From an uncultured Oscillospiraceae bacterium (GTDB lineage Bacteria; Bacillota; Clostridia; Oscillospirales; Oscillospiraceae): 62,865 nt of DNA. The notes below the pieces were generated by a model. It did not search any database. It was not told the origin of the DNA and saw nothing but the letters and a program-made list of their open reading frames with translations. The translations under genes were made by a program, and so were the position numbers. The DNA is taken from contig CANRFN010000020.1 in the NCBI GenBank assembly GCA_947629915.1, positions 1 through 62,865 on the forward strand, written 5' to 3'. Within the stretch, counting starts at the first letter, position 1. Each line of letters opens with the position of its first letter. Below, piece by piece: positions 24,308-32,813 of the stretch.

Positions 24308-25855
24308 TCAGCACAGGCTGTACCTGATTCCGGCCTTTTTCAGCGTCTGCTCCGTTATGCTCCCCTTTGGCGCTACCGCTTCAATCTTTCTGTAGTTCCA
24401 ATCCCACGTACTGCCCGAGACCTTCTGCACTCCAGCAGGTAGAACCAGCCGCAAAAGCTTGGGACAGCTTACGAATGCGCTGATATTGACATATGAGATA
24501 CTGTCCGGAAGCGTCACGGATTGCAGCGCATCGCAATAGGAAAAGGTACCGTACTCGATGCGCGTCACGCCGGAGGGGATGCTCACATGCTCCAGCTTCT
24601 CGCAGTATTCGAAGGCCTGGTCTTCGATTTTCGTCACAGAGGAGGGAAGGCTTATGCTCCTAAGCTTTCCGCAGGATGCAAAAGCACATCTCCCAATGCG
24701 CGTCAAGGTATTGGGGAGGTGAATCTCCTTCAGGTTGCTGTACTGAAAAGCCCCCTCCCGGATCTCCCGCACCCCCTCCGGCAGGATTACCGTGTACTGC
24801 TGATTCGAATCGCTCCCGCCCCATGGCACCCACTGTGCGATCACCGTCACCGGGCTATTGCCGATCACCGCCGGGACCTCCACCACATCATCCGCCCCCT
24901 TATAACCCGTGATCACGATTTCGCCGTCTTCCTTGTGGAAGATGAAGATCTTGTGCCACTCGGCTACCGTGCGGCTGCGGAGGCCCAGTTCCCGCTCCAT
25001 ACGGCGCTGCTGCGCCATCTCTATCCCCGCCTGGGTGTACTGGCGGCTCTTGTACTGCATCAGCAGCGCCGTGATCCCCGCCTTCTTGGTGTTCACGGAG
25101 GTCTCGATGAGCCCATCCAGGAAGTCCAGCGGCACCTTGTCCCAAAGCGCCAGATACCGGTCCAAAGTCTCCCCGTCTTCTGAGGCGATGAGATTCTCAG
25201 TGATGTCCCTCCGCCGCCGTTTCAGGTCTGTACGGAGGGCCTTTGCCAGCGCCGGGTTCACCTGCAGTTTCCCGTCAAACCACCGCCAGGACGCCCACTC
25301 CAGATCCCCAAAAATGCGCTTTGCCTGCCCGCACAAGGCGTCGGGCAGGGTGATCTCCTGCAGGCCAGTACACCCGGCAAAGACAGCGTCTCCGATGGTC
25401 TGCACCGAATCCGGAACGCAGATACGGGTGAGTGCCGTGCAGCCCGCAAACGCCTTGTCTTTAATTTCTGCCACACCATTGGGGATGGTGATCTCTTTGA
25501 GCGCGGTACAATCCCGAAAGGCCCCGGACCAGATCCTCTTCACGCTGTCCGGCAGGGTGACACGGGTCAGGGAAATGCAGCCGCGGAAGGCAACACTGCC
25601 AATCAAGGTGATGGTGTCCGGAATGGTGACGGCGGTAATGCCGTAGCAGGCCTCAAAGGCACCGGGTCCAATGGAGTGCAGCCCCTTGGGGATCTCCACC
25701 TGCACCGGCTGCCAACCGGTTTTCTTCCGGCGATACAGCTCCTCCTCTTCGCTCTCGGGCACCGGGCGCTTCACGGACTCATCCGGCGCCTGGTATCCCT
25801 GGAAGGAGTCGAAGACAATGCTGAACTTCCCCAGCGGGATGTTGATCTCTGTCAT
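24308..25855 (-). CDS. LRR_5 array protein, full long form
   Basis: Protein of 515 residues that best shows the family plan. Residues 1-30 are the N-motif ('MTEINIPLGKFSIVFDSFQG', 'APDESVKRPV'). Block 1 has about five LRR_5 units (45-150). The hinge spans 155-250 ('RIFGDLEWASWRWFDGKLQV', 'RYLALWDKVPLDFLDGLIET', 'ALLMQYKSRQY'). The linker is 'QQRRMERELGLRSRTVAEWH', the cap 'IVITGYKGADDVVEVPAVIG' (about 290-320), and block 2 (340-460) ends with 'APKGSITEQTLKKAGIRYSL'. Start at 25855 with AAAGGCGG upstream. Probably a cytoplasmic protein-binding scaffold; the partner is unknown. Confidence 0.85.
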   Translation of the reverse strand: MTEINIPLGKFSIVFDSFQGYQAPDESVKRPVPESEEEELYRRKKTGWQPVQVEIPKGLHSIGPGAFEACYGITAVTIPDTITLIGSVAFRGCISLTRVTLPDSVKRIWSGAFRDCTALKEITIPNGVAEIKDKAFAGCTALTRICVPDSVQTIGDAVFAGCTGLQEITLPDALCGQAKRIFGDLEWASWRWFDGKLQVNPALAKALRTDLKRRRRDITENLIASEDGETLDRYLALWDKVPLDFLDGLIETSVNTKKAGITALLMQYKSRQYTQAGIEMAQQRRMERELGLRSRTVAEWHKIFIFHKEDGEIVITGYKGADDVVEVPAVIGNSPVTVIAQWVPWGGSDSNQQYTVILPEGVREIREGAFQYSNLKEIHLPNTLTRIGRCAFASCGKLRSISLPSSVTKIEDQAFEYCEKLEHVSIPSGVTRIEYGTFSYCDALQSVTLPDSISYVNISAFVSCPKLLRLVLPAGVQKVSGSTWDWNYRKIEAVAPKGSITEQTLKKAGIRYSLC

Positions 25856-25914
25856 GGAAAACCGCCTTTCTGCCCTGATGCGGGATCTCTATTCACACAC
25901 TGGACTGCGGCCAC

Positions 25915-26484
25915 TCAGGGCGCATCCCGATCCAGGTGTTCCAGCTTGTCCAGGAATTCCTTTCTGTCTGGGAGATGATCCAGCGGCCAGGAGGCCACAA
26001 GGCGCACCGGGTGGAACTGCGTCTTCGTCCCTCCCCCTTCCCTCTCCCAGTAGTAGCCGGTGTAGAAGCGGGCATCCTCCGGCACCGGCTCGTGGTTGTC
26101 TCCGCGGTAGACCTCGAATGTGCGCGTATCGAAATCCACCACATAGACCCAGTCGCAGGTGAGGCTGTTGTAGAGGAGCGTTGGGTACAGGAGGAGATCC
26201 CGAATGCCGTGCAGCGCGATCTGGCCGAGGATCTCCGGTCCCACCCATTCACTGTACCACAGCGGCTCTACCCAGCCAGGCACCTCCCTGCGCCGCCGCT
26301 CCGCCTCTCCCAGGGAGACCCCGGTGCACTGGAGACATGCCAGCCGCAATTTCTCCAGGTCCAGACCCTTCAAGGTATGCAGCAGCTGGACCCCCGCCCC
26401 CCTGGGATCCCCCAGATGAGCGCAGTACTGAGAAACCCGGTATCCTCCGTCTGCGTAGACGGCCGTGACGCATCTTTCCTCCAT
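25915..26484 (-). CDS. 'VYADG' family protein, copy B
   Basis: Protein of 189 residues, start ATG 26484 behind GGGGAGGAAG; an ATG 36 bp upstream lacks a site. It opens 'MEERCVTAVYADGGYRVSQY' and continues 'LEKLRLACLQC', 'PEILGQIALHGIRDLLLYP', 'CDWVYVVDFDTRTFEVYRGD' and 'ARFYTGYY...VRLVASWPLDHL'. I recall similar uncharacterised proteins with an 'RVAQYGQWDGYP' opening; here the DGYP part is altered to 'AHLGDP'. No catalytic motif is visible. It sits between a small one-TM gene and an LRR gene, an order repeated at 28159-29008. Confidence 0.75.
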   Translation of the reverse strand: MEERCVTAVYADGGYRVSQYCAHLGDPRGAGVQLLHTLKGLDLEKLRLACLQCTGVSLGEAERRRREVPGWVEPLWYSEWVGPEILGQIALHGIRDLLLYPTLLYNSLTCDWVYVVDFDTRTFEVYRGDNHEPVPEDARFYTGYYWEREGGGTKTQFHPVRLVASWPLDHLPDRKEFLDKLEHLDRDAP

Positions 26485-26573
26485 GGTTCTTCCTCCCCAC
26501 ATGTGTCTGGTCTTGCGCATCCTTAGCGCACAACCATTGATTGCTCTTCATACAGGCCGGCACCCACACAGCG

Positions 26574-26687
26574 CTATGCCGCATCCAGTTCCTTCTTCCG
26601 CCTCATCTGGATGATGATAAGAATCAGGTTCGCAATCCGGGCCACGCCCACGATGATGATCCAAGCTGCACAGATGGTCTCCTCCAT
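26574..26687 (-). CDS. 37-residue one-TM protein, copy B
   Basis: ATG 26687 to TAG 26574 behind GAGGAGGGGAGACA. The product is 'MEETICAAWIIIVGVARIAN' followed by 'LILIIIQMRRKKELDAA': an acidic start, one hydrophobic helix and a basic end. A paralogue with the same 'VGVARIANL' core lies at 28895-29008 in the same position relative to its neighbours, and codon-level conservation supports it being a real gene. Function unknown; it resembles a small membrane peptide of toxin or regulator type only in general form. Confidence 0.75.
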   Translation of the reverse strand: MEETICAAWIIIVGVARIANLILIIIQMRRKKELDAA

Positions 26688-26734
26688 TGTCTCCCCTCCT
26701 CTCTGTATGTTCCTTTCCTTGGTCTGTTTTTCCC

Positions 26735-28159
26735 TCAGGTTGCGTACTCAAAGAGCGTTCCGTTTTTCCTGAGCGCCTCCGCTGTCACGCTCCCCCTCGG
26801 CGCCACAACCTGGGTCTTGCAGCTCCAGTAGCTCCGCCAGTCCCTCAGGTCGCCCGTGATCTCTTGCACCGCAGCAGGCAGAACCAGCCGGCCGAGTGCA
26901 GTGCAGTTATAAAAGGCATAGAGGTCGAGATACGTCACACTGTCCGGGAGAGAGACCGATTTCAGCGCTGTGCAGCCCTCAAATGTGTCCTTCTCAATGC
27001 GTGTCACGCCGGAGGGGATGCTTATGCTCTCTATTCTTTCACAGTGCTTGAACGCGGATATGCCTATTTTCTTCACGGTGCTCGGGATGTTTATGGCCTT
27101 CAGATTGCACTTGTAAAAAGCATATTTTCCGATCTCCTGGATTCCCTCCGGCAGGAACACTGTGTACGGCTCCCTCTGATCCTGCTTGCCCCTTGGAACC
27201 CACCGCGCTATGGCCACCACCGGCTTGTTGCCAATCATCGCCGGCACCTCCACCACGGCATCGCACTGTTTGTACCCGGTGATCGTGAACTGGCCCGCTT
27301 CCTCGTGGAGGACAAAGATCTGGCGCCAATCGGCCACAGACCGGTTGCGCAGGCCCAGTTCCTTCTCCGCACGGCGCTGCTGCGCCATCTCTATGTGCGT
27401 CTGGGTGTACTTGCTGTTCTTGTACTGCATCAGCAGCGCCGTGATCCCCGTCTTCTGGGTGTGCACGGAGGTCTCAATGAGCCCATCCAGAAAGTCCAGC
27501 GGCACCTTGTCCCAAAGCGCCAGATACCGGTCCAAGGTCTCCCCGTCCTCCGATGCGATGACGCCCGCGGCGATATCCTTCCGCCTCTTTTTCAAGTCTG
27601 TGCGGAAGACGTTTGCCAGCGCCGGATTTACCTGCAGCTTCCCGGCAAACCACCGCCAGGACACCCACTCCAGATCTCCAAAAATGCGCTTTGCCTGGCT
27701 ACACAGAGCGTCCGGAACGGTGATCTCCTGGAGCGCGGTACACCTGGCAAAGGCAGACTCCCCGATGGTCTTCACCGATTCTGGGACGCACGCGCGGGTG
27801 AGCGCCGTGCAGCTCAAGAACGCCTCCTCGCCGATCTCTGTTACGCTGTCCGGCAAGGTGACGTGGGTTAGGGAGATACAGCTGCAGAAGGCCCGATTTC
27901 CGATCCCGGTGATCGAATTTGGAATGGAGACAGCCGTGAGACCGCGGCAGTCCTCGAAAGAGCGGTACCCGATGAAGCGTAGTCCCTCCGGGATCTCCAC
28001 CTGGACCGGCTGCCACACGGCCTTCTTTCGGCTGTACAGTTTCTTCTCCACGTTGTCGTTATTCACGGGCCGCTCCACATCTTCGTCCGGCGCCGCAAAC
28101 CCCCGGAAGGTCTTGTACGCGATGTTGAACTTCCCCAGCGGGATGTGGATCTCTGTCAT
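26735..28159 (-). CDS. LRR_5 array protein, long form
   Basis: Protein of 474 residues, start ATG 28159 with AAAGGCGG upstream; the longer open frame is antisense spill from the preceding gene. 'MTEIHIPLGKFNIAYKTFRG' and 'APDEDVERPV' begin it, then about four LRR_5 units, the hinge 'RIFGDLEWVSWRWFAGKLQV' / 'RYLALWDKVPLDFLDGLIET' / 'ALLMQYKNSKYTQ', linker 'QQRRAEKELGLRNRSVADWR', cap 'FTITGYKQCDAVVEVPAMIG', block 2 with five units, and end 'APRGSVTAEALRKNGTLFEY'. Its hinge is nearly identical to those at 24308 and 29090, while its LRR units differ. Confidence 0.85.
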   Translation of the reverse strand: MTEIHIPLGKFNIAYKTFRGFAAPDEDVERPVNNDNVEKKLYSRKKAVWQPVQVEIPEGLRFIGYRSFEDCRGLTAVSIPNSITGIGNRAFCSCISLTHVTLPDSVTEIGEEAFLSCTALTRACVPESVKTIGESAFARCTALQEITVPDALCSQAKRIFGDLEWVSWRWFAGKLQVNPALANVFRTDLKKRRKDIAAGVIASEDGETLDRYLALWDKVPLDFLDGLIETSVHTQKTGITALLMQYKNSKYTQTHIEMAQQRRAEKELGLRNRSVADWRQIFVLHEEAGQFTITGYKQCDAVVEVPAMIGNKPVVAIARWVPRGKQDQREPYTVFLPEGIQEIGKYAFYKCNLKAINIPSTVKKIGISAFKHCERIESISIPSGVTRIEKDTFEGCTALKSVSLPDSVTYLDLYAFYNCTALGRLVLPAAVQEITGDLRDWRSYWSCKTQVVAPRGSVTAEALRKNGTLFEYAT

Positions 28160-28247
28160 GGAAGACCGCCTTTCTGCCCTGATCCAGGGTCTCTGTTCAT
28201 CACCTGGACCGCGGCCGCTCAAGGTGCATCCTGATCCAGTCGTTTCA

Positions 28248-28787
28248 TCATTTGCAGGAATTCCGCCCTGTCTGGGAGTGCTCCAGCGGCCAGGAGGCCG
28301 CAAGGCGCACCGGGTAGAACCGGGTCTCCTTCTCGCCCTCTTGATACGCCCAGCCGTGCCCGGTATAGAAGCGGGCATCCTGCGGCACCTGCTCGTGGTT
28401 GTCCCCGCGATACACCTCAAATGTGCCCATATCGAAATCCACCACAAAGGCCCAGTCGCAAAGTGCGCTGTTGTAGAAGGAGATCGGGTACACCAGGAGG
28501 TCCCGGATGCCGTTGTACACGATCTGGCCGAGGATCTCCACCCCCACCCATGGTTGGAACTGCAGGGGTTCCACCCAGTTGGGATCCTCCCACTTCCTCT
28601 TCACTATCTCCCCCAGCGATATCCCGTTGCACTGGAGGCATGCCAACCGCAATTTCTCCAGGTCCAGTACCTCCAGGCTCTTCAACACCTCCAACCCCAC
28701 GCTTTTGGGGAACCCCATCCCATCGCAGTGCTGGGACACCCGATATGCCCCATCTGCGTAGACGGCTATCATGATACTATCCTGCAT
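28248..28787 (-). CDS. 'VYADG' family protein, copy A, tail altered by a 1-bp deletion
   Basis: Protein of 179 residues, start ATG 28787 behind GGAGGAGACATC. 'IAVYADGAYRVSQHC', 'LEKLRLACLQCNGISLGEI', 'VEILGQIVYNGIRDLLVYP', 'CDWAFVVDFDMGTFEVYRGD' parallel copy B. After 'ASWPLEH' the frame changes: it ends 'SQTGRNSCK', whereas the other frame continues 'LPDRAEFLQ...LDQDAP' to a stop at 28219, matching copy B. A single missing base near 28275-28280 explains this. Only the last dozen residues change, so the protein may still work. Confidence 0.75.
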   Translation of the reverse strand: MQDSIMIAVYADGAYRVSQHCDGMGFPKSVGLEVLKSLEVLDLEKLRLACLQCNGISLGEIVKRKWEDPNWVEPLQFQPWVGVEILGQIVYNGIRDLLVYPISFYNSALCDWAFVVDFDMGTFEVYRGDNHEQVPQDARFYTGHGWAYQEGEKETRFYPVRLAASWPLEHSQTGRNSCK

Positions 28788-28894
28788 GATGTCTCCTCCT
28801 CACGGCATCCAGCCGCACGCATCAATCGTGTGTCATCAAACATTAGGACTCAGCACAAAGCATCACCCACACAGCGCATCCCTCAATCGGTGTG

Positions 28895-29008
28895 CTATGC
28901 CCCATTCTGGTCCTTCTCCCGCTTCATCAGAATGATGGTAAGGACAAGGTTCGCAATCCGGGCCACACCCACGAGCAGGATTCCGGCCACACAGACAATC
29001 TCCTCCAT
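28895..29008 (-). CDS. 37-residue one-TM protein, copy A
   Basis: ATG 29008 to TAG 28895, with GAGAGGGGGAGAGACA upstream. 'MEEIVCVAGILLVGVARIAN' then 'LVLTIILMKREKDQNGA'. It matches copy B in length, charge pattern and the core 'VGVARIANL', with mostly conservative changes elsewhere. It follows the 539-residue LRR gene by 81 bp and precedes the 'VYADG' gene by 107 bp, as copy B does in its module. Confidence 0.75.
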   Translation of the reverse strand: MEEIVCVAGILLVGVARIANLVLTIILMKREKDQNGA

Positions 29009-29089
29009 TGTCTCTCCCCCTCTCTCGGTGCGTTCTGCGCTCCCTGATCTGGGAGTTTCCGATCTAACCGGGATGCTGTATCCCCACGC

Positions 29090-30709
29090 TCAGACCAGGC
29101 TGTATGGGATCCCGGCCCTTTTCAGCGTCTCCTCCGTTGTGCTCCCCCTCGGCGCTATCACCTGGGTATCGCTGTGGAACACCCACTCTCCCAGGTTGCC
29201 CAAAACCCACTGAACGCCGGCGGGCAAAACCAATTTCAAAAGCTTGGGACAGCTCGCAAAAGCATAGAAATTCACATACGTGATACTGTCCGGAAGGGTC
29301 ACCGATTCCAGCGCATCGCAAGAGGAAAACGTGTCGGCTTCCACTTCAGTGACACCTTGGGGAATGTCTACGCGCTCCAGTCCGGTACAGAATTCGAAGG
29401 CACCTGCACCGATCCTTGTCACGCCCGGAGAGATGCTGACGTCCTTGAGCTTCCCGCAGCCCTTGAAGGCCTCTGCTCCGATCTCGGTCACGCGGGAGGG
29501 GATGCTGATGCGCTCCAATACGCTGCAATGGAGGAACGCCCTCTCTCCGATCCTCGTCACGGTGCTGGGGATGTTTATGAACTTCACGCGACAGGCCCCG
29601 AAGGCCTCTTTCCGGATCTCTTGCAGCCCCTCCGGCAGGATCACCGTGTACGGCTCATCCTGCTCTTCATAGCCCTTTGGAATCCACCGCGCTATGGCAG
29701 CCACCGGTTTCTTCCCGATCACCGCCGGTACTTCTACCACGTCATCCGCGCCCTTATATCCCGTGATCACAAGTTTTCCGCCCTCATCGTGGAAGACAAA
29801 TATCTTGCGCCAATCGGCCACAGACCGGTTGCGCAGGCCCAGTTCCCTCTCCGCACGGCGCTGTTGTGCGTTCTCCAATTGCGTCTGGGTGTACTGGCTC
29901 CTCTTGTACTGCATCAGCAGCGCCGTGATCCCCGCCTTCTGGGCGTGCGCGGAGGTCTCGATGAGTTCATCCAGGAAGTCCAGCGGCACCTTGTCCCAGA
30001 GGGCGAGATACCGGTGCAGGATCTCCCCGTCTTCCGATGCGATGACATGCTCCGCGAAGTCCTTGCGCCGCCCTTTCAAGTGTGCACGCAGTACCTTGTC
30101 CAGCGCCGGATTCACCTGCAGCTTCCCGGCAAACCACCGCCAGGACATCCACCCAAGGTCTCCGAAAATGCGCTTTGCCCGCCTGCACATGGCGTCCGGA
30201 AGGGTGATCTCCCGCAGCCTGGTACACCCGGCAAAGGCGGACTCCCCGATGGTTTTCACCGAGTCCGGGACGCTGATGCGGGTGAGCGCCGCACAGTCTG
30301 AGAATGCCCCTTCTTCGATCGCCGTCACGCTGTCCGGGATATCGACCTCTGTGAGGGCGGTGCATCTCGCAAAAGCCCAGAGCCGGATCACCCTAAGCCT
30401 GTCCGGAAAGGTGATATGGGTCAGGGCAGAGCATCTGCGGAACGCCCCGCCCCCGATCTCGGTGACCGTATTCGGAATGGAGACGGCCGTCAGCCCGCGG
30501 CAGTCCTCGAAAGAGCGGTACCCGATGCGGTGAACCCTCTCCGGGATCTCCACCTGGACCGGCTGCCAAGCTGCCTTTCTCCGGCTGTACAGTTCGCCCT
30601 CCAGCTCTGCCGGGACGGGCCGCTCCACATCTTCGTCCGGCGCGGTATAGCCCTTGAAGATCCCGTGGGAGATGTTGCACTTCCCCGGCGGGATGTTGTT
30701 CTTTGGCAT
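29090..30709 (-). CDS. LRR_5 array protein, longest member
   Basis: Protein of 539 residues, start ATG 30709 behind GGAGGCGGTACC, only 12 bp after the previous stop. 'MPKNNIPPGKCNISHGIFKG' and 'APDEDVERPVPAE' open it. Block 1 has about five LRR_5 units, then 'RIFGDLGWMSWRWFAGKLQV', 'RYLALWDKVPLDFLDELIET', 'ALLMQYKRSQYTQ', linker 'QQRRAERELGLRNRSVADWR', cap 'LVITGYKGADDVVEVPAVIG' and a longer block 2 of about seven units, ending 'APRGSTTEETLKRAGIPYSL'. First gene of the first repeated module. Confidence 0.85.
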   Translation of the reverse strand: MPKNNIPPGKCNISHGIFKGYTAPDEDVERPVPAELEGELYSRRKAAWQPVQVEIPERVHRIGYRSFEDCRGLTAVSIPNTVTEIGGGAFRRCSALTHITFPDRLRVIRLWAFARCTALTEVDIPDSVTAIEEGAFSDCAALTRISVPDSVKTIGESAFAGCTRLREITLPDAMCRRAKRIFGDLGWMSWRWFAGKLQVNPALDKVLRAHLKGRRKDFAEHVIASEDGEILHRYLALWDKVPLDFLDELIETSAHAQKAGITALLMQYKRSQYTQTQLENAQQRRAERELGLRNRSVADWRKIFVFHDEGGKLVITGYKGADDVVEVPAVIGKKPVAAIARWIPKGYEEQDEPYTVILPEGLQEIRKEAFGACRVKFINIPSTVTRIGERAFLHCSVLERISIPSRVTEIGAEAFKGCGKLKDVSISPGVTRIGAGAFEFCTGLERVDIPQGVTEVEADTFSSCDALESVTLPDSITYVNFYAFASCPKLLKLVLPAGVQWVLGNLGEWVFHSDTQVIAPRGSTTEETLKRAGIPYSLV

Positions 30710-30721
30710 GGTACCGCCTCC

Positions 30722-32092
30722 CTACTGAGATACAAAGTCCACATCGGCCTCCCGAAGCGCACGCGTGGTGGTATATCCAGACGCCACCACTCTGCTCGCA
30801 TACCTCCAGTACGGATTCCTTTTTCGCTCCTCCCAGCGCCACTTGCCCGCCCGAACCTTCTCCACCCGCGCCGGCAAGATGATCTTGTCCAGGTTGGGGC
30901 ACTCGCAAAAGGCGTCCAGATCGATCTCCCGCAAGCCCTCTGGGAGCGAGACAGACTCCAGTGCATCGCAGCGGAGAAATGTCTCGTCCGCAATGCGATT
31001 CAGATCAGGCGGCAAAGCGATGCTGGTGAGGTGCTTGCAGTGGCTGAAGGCCCCCCTTCCGATCTCCCACACAGACTTGGGGAGGGTGATGGCCTCCAGA
31101 TTACAGCCCTTGAAGGCCTCTGTTCCGATCTCCCGCACGCCCTCCGGCAGCACCACCGAATACACCTTGTCCGGCTCCTTCCGGGACCGCGGGGTCCACC
31201 GCTCGATCACCGTCACCGGCATGCCCCCGATGGACGCCGGCACCGCCACCACGGAGCCAATCTTCTTGCAGCCGGTGATCACGATCTCCCCGTCCTCCTC
31301 GTGGAAGACGAACATCCGGCGCCACTCCGTGATGCTGGGCTCCCGGATCCCCAGCTCCATCTCCATCCGCCGCTGGTGGGCCAGTTCTGTCCGGGCCAGG
31401 GAGTACTGCTTGTCCTTGTACTGCAGGAGCATCGCTGTGATACTCGCCTTCTGGGCCTGCACAGACATCTCGATGAGCTCCTCCAGGAAGTCCAGCGGCA
31501 CCTTCTTCCAGAGGCCGAGATACCGCTCCAGGGTCTCCACATCCTCCGAGAGAACCACCCTCTTGGCGATGTCCTCCCGTCTCCGCCGCAGAGACGCGCC
31601 CAGGGTGTTGGCCAGCTCCGGGTTCACCTGCAGCTTCCCGCTGAACCACCGCCAGGAGACCTCGCCCAAGTCCCCGAAGATCCGCTTGGCCTGCCCGCTC
31701 AGCGCCTTCGGGAGGGTGATCTCCTCCAGGACATCGCACCCCACAAACGCCCCGTCCCCGATCTCCGTAACGGAATCCGGCAGATGGACATGGGCAAGGG
31801 CGGAGCAGTAGGCAAAGGCCTCCCTCCCGATGGACACCACCGTATCTGGAACGGAGACCGCGGTGAGGGCCCTGCAGTGCTTGAACGCCCGCTCCGCAAC
31901 GGCGGTGATCCCCTCCGGGATCTCCACCTGCACCGGTACCGGCACATAGCCGTCCTTCTGCCACCGGTACATCACATCTCTCCAGTTCTCCACCTGCAGC
32001 GGCCGCTGCACATGCTCCCCCGGAGCGCAGTATCCCAGAAACTTGTCGTAGGCGATGTGGAACTCCCCCACCCGAATTGACACGCCAGGCAC
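30722..32092 (-). CDS. LRR_5 array protein, first gene of the cluster
   Basis: Protein of 456 residues. I place the start at GTG 32092, seven bases after GGGAGGA; the open frame extends far upstream but has no family resemblance there. 'VSIRVGEFHIAYDKFLGY' and 'APGEHVQRPL' (APGE rather than APDE) open it. About three LRR_5 units are followed by 'RIFGDLGEVSWRWFSGKLQV', 'RYLGLWKKVPLDFLEELIEM', 'AMLLQYKDKQYSLA', linker 'HQRRMEMELGIREPSITEWR', cap 'IVITGCKKIGSVVAVPASIG' and block 2, ending 'SGYTTTRALREADVDFVSQ'. It is the most diverged long member, as expected if the other copies arose later by tandem duplication. Confidence 0.82.
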   Translation of the reverse strand: MPGVSIRVGEFHIAYDKFLGYCAPGEHVQRPLQVENWRDVMYRWQKDGYVPVPVQVEIPEGITAVAERAFKHCRALTAVSVPDTVVSIGREAFAYCSALAHVHLPDSVTEIGDGAFVGCDVLEEITLPKALSGQAKRIFGDLGEVSWRWFSGKLQVNPELANTLGASLRRRREDIAKRVVLSEDVETLERYLGLWKKVPLDFLEELIEMSVQAQKASITAMLLQYKDKQYSLARTELAHQRRMEMELGIREPSITEWRRMFVFHEEDGEIVITGCKKIGSVVAVPASIGGMPVTVIERWTPRSRKEPDKVYSVVLPEGVREIGTEAFKGCNLEAITLPKSVWEIGRGAFSHCKHLTSIALPPDLNRIADETFLRCDALESVSLPEGLREIDLDAFCECPNLDKIILPARVEKVRAGKWRWEERKRNPYWRYASRVVASGYTTTRALREADVDFVSQ

Positions 32093-32746
32093 GGCTTTTC
32101 CTCCCCTTTCCACCCAAAGGCGCCTCCAGCGCCGCTTTTGGCCGATTTTGTATGACATTGTTCCAACTACGCCATGCAAATTGCAGCCCACAAGATTTCT
32201 AAAAACACAAGGTAGGATGATATCACACCCCGCGAGCCATCCAGACACCCTGTACACCGTCTGCGAGTATCTTCCCCGCAGAGCAGCCCACCTTGAGACA
32301 TACAGCCGCCATTTCATCCACCTCACCCCATACATAGGCCGTCCAACCCCGATGCGAAGTGTCGCCTCTCCAGGCTGTTTTCGCCTATTCGGACACTTGT
32401 ATGACATTTTTCCCGATTTCCCCGGGTTTTCCCGGCGAATGGCGGGGTTTTGTCTTACAATTTGTCTTTTCATTCTTTTATAGTCTCAATACCTTTCGAT
32501 TGTAGCTGCTTTCAGCAGTAAAGTCAAGGACTATTTTCCAACTTTTCGAGTAAGGCCGCCGAACGATCTGTGCCATTTTCACAGAGCCCCCATTTTTCCC
32601 CGTTTTTCCCGCAGGTTTTGCTTGCAATCTGGCCGCCAATCTGCTAAGATACGCCGGAGCTGAATAGAGGGGGAAGGAAGAATGGGCATCGCGCTGCAGG
32701 GCATCGTCCGGAAGCTGCGGGCCTTTTATTCCCATTTTCCCGTGTG
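32093..32746. other. Intergenic region between the LRR array and the uracil permease
   Basis: About 650 bp without a supported gene. It should hold the promoter of the minus-strand LRR cluster and of the permease. TTGTATGACATT occurs twice (32148-32159 and 32397-32408), a possible regulator site. The stretch 32450-32640 is AT-rich. An inverted pair AATGGG (about 32681) / CCCATT (about 32732) brackets the permease leader. Confidence 0.45.
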
Positions 32747-32784
32747 TGGCAGTTGCATTTGAGGCGGCTGCCCTCTTTTTTTGC
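32747..32784 (+). terminator. Leader terminator (attenuator) before the uracil permease
   Basis: GGCAGTTGC / GCGGCTGCC (9 bp, two G-U pairs, 7-nt loop) followed by CTCTTTTTTTG, ending about 30 bp before the permease start. An intrinsic terminator inside a leader implies regulated read-through. Pyrimidine-controlled attenuation would fit, but I could not identify a PyrR site or riboswitch core. Confidence 0.65.
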
Positions 32785-32813
32785 TCAAATCCAGAGACGA
32801 AAGGATAGGTTGT

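Noticed and set aside
28160..28447. N-terminal extension of the 474-residue LRR protein
   Set aside because: It overlaps the end of the VYADG gene out of frame and is not LRR-like; the ATG at 28159 has the same leader and site as its paralogues.
18525..32092. CRISPR-like array suggested by regular repeated motifs
   Set aside because: The periodicity is about 69 bp and comes from 23-residue leucine-rich repeats inside coding frames; there are no constant repeats with unique spacers and no cas genes.
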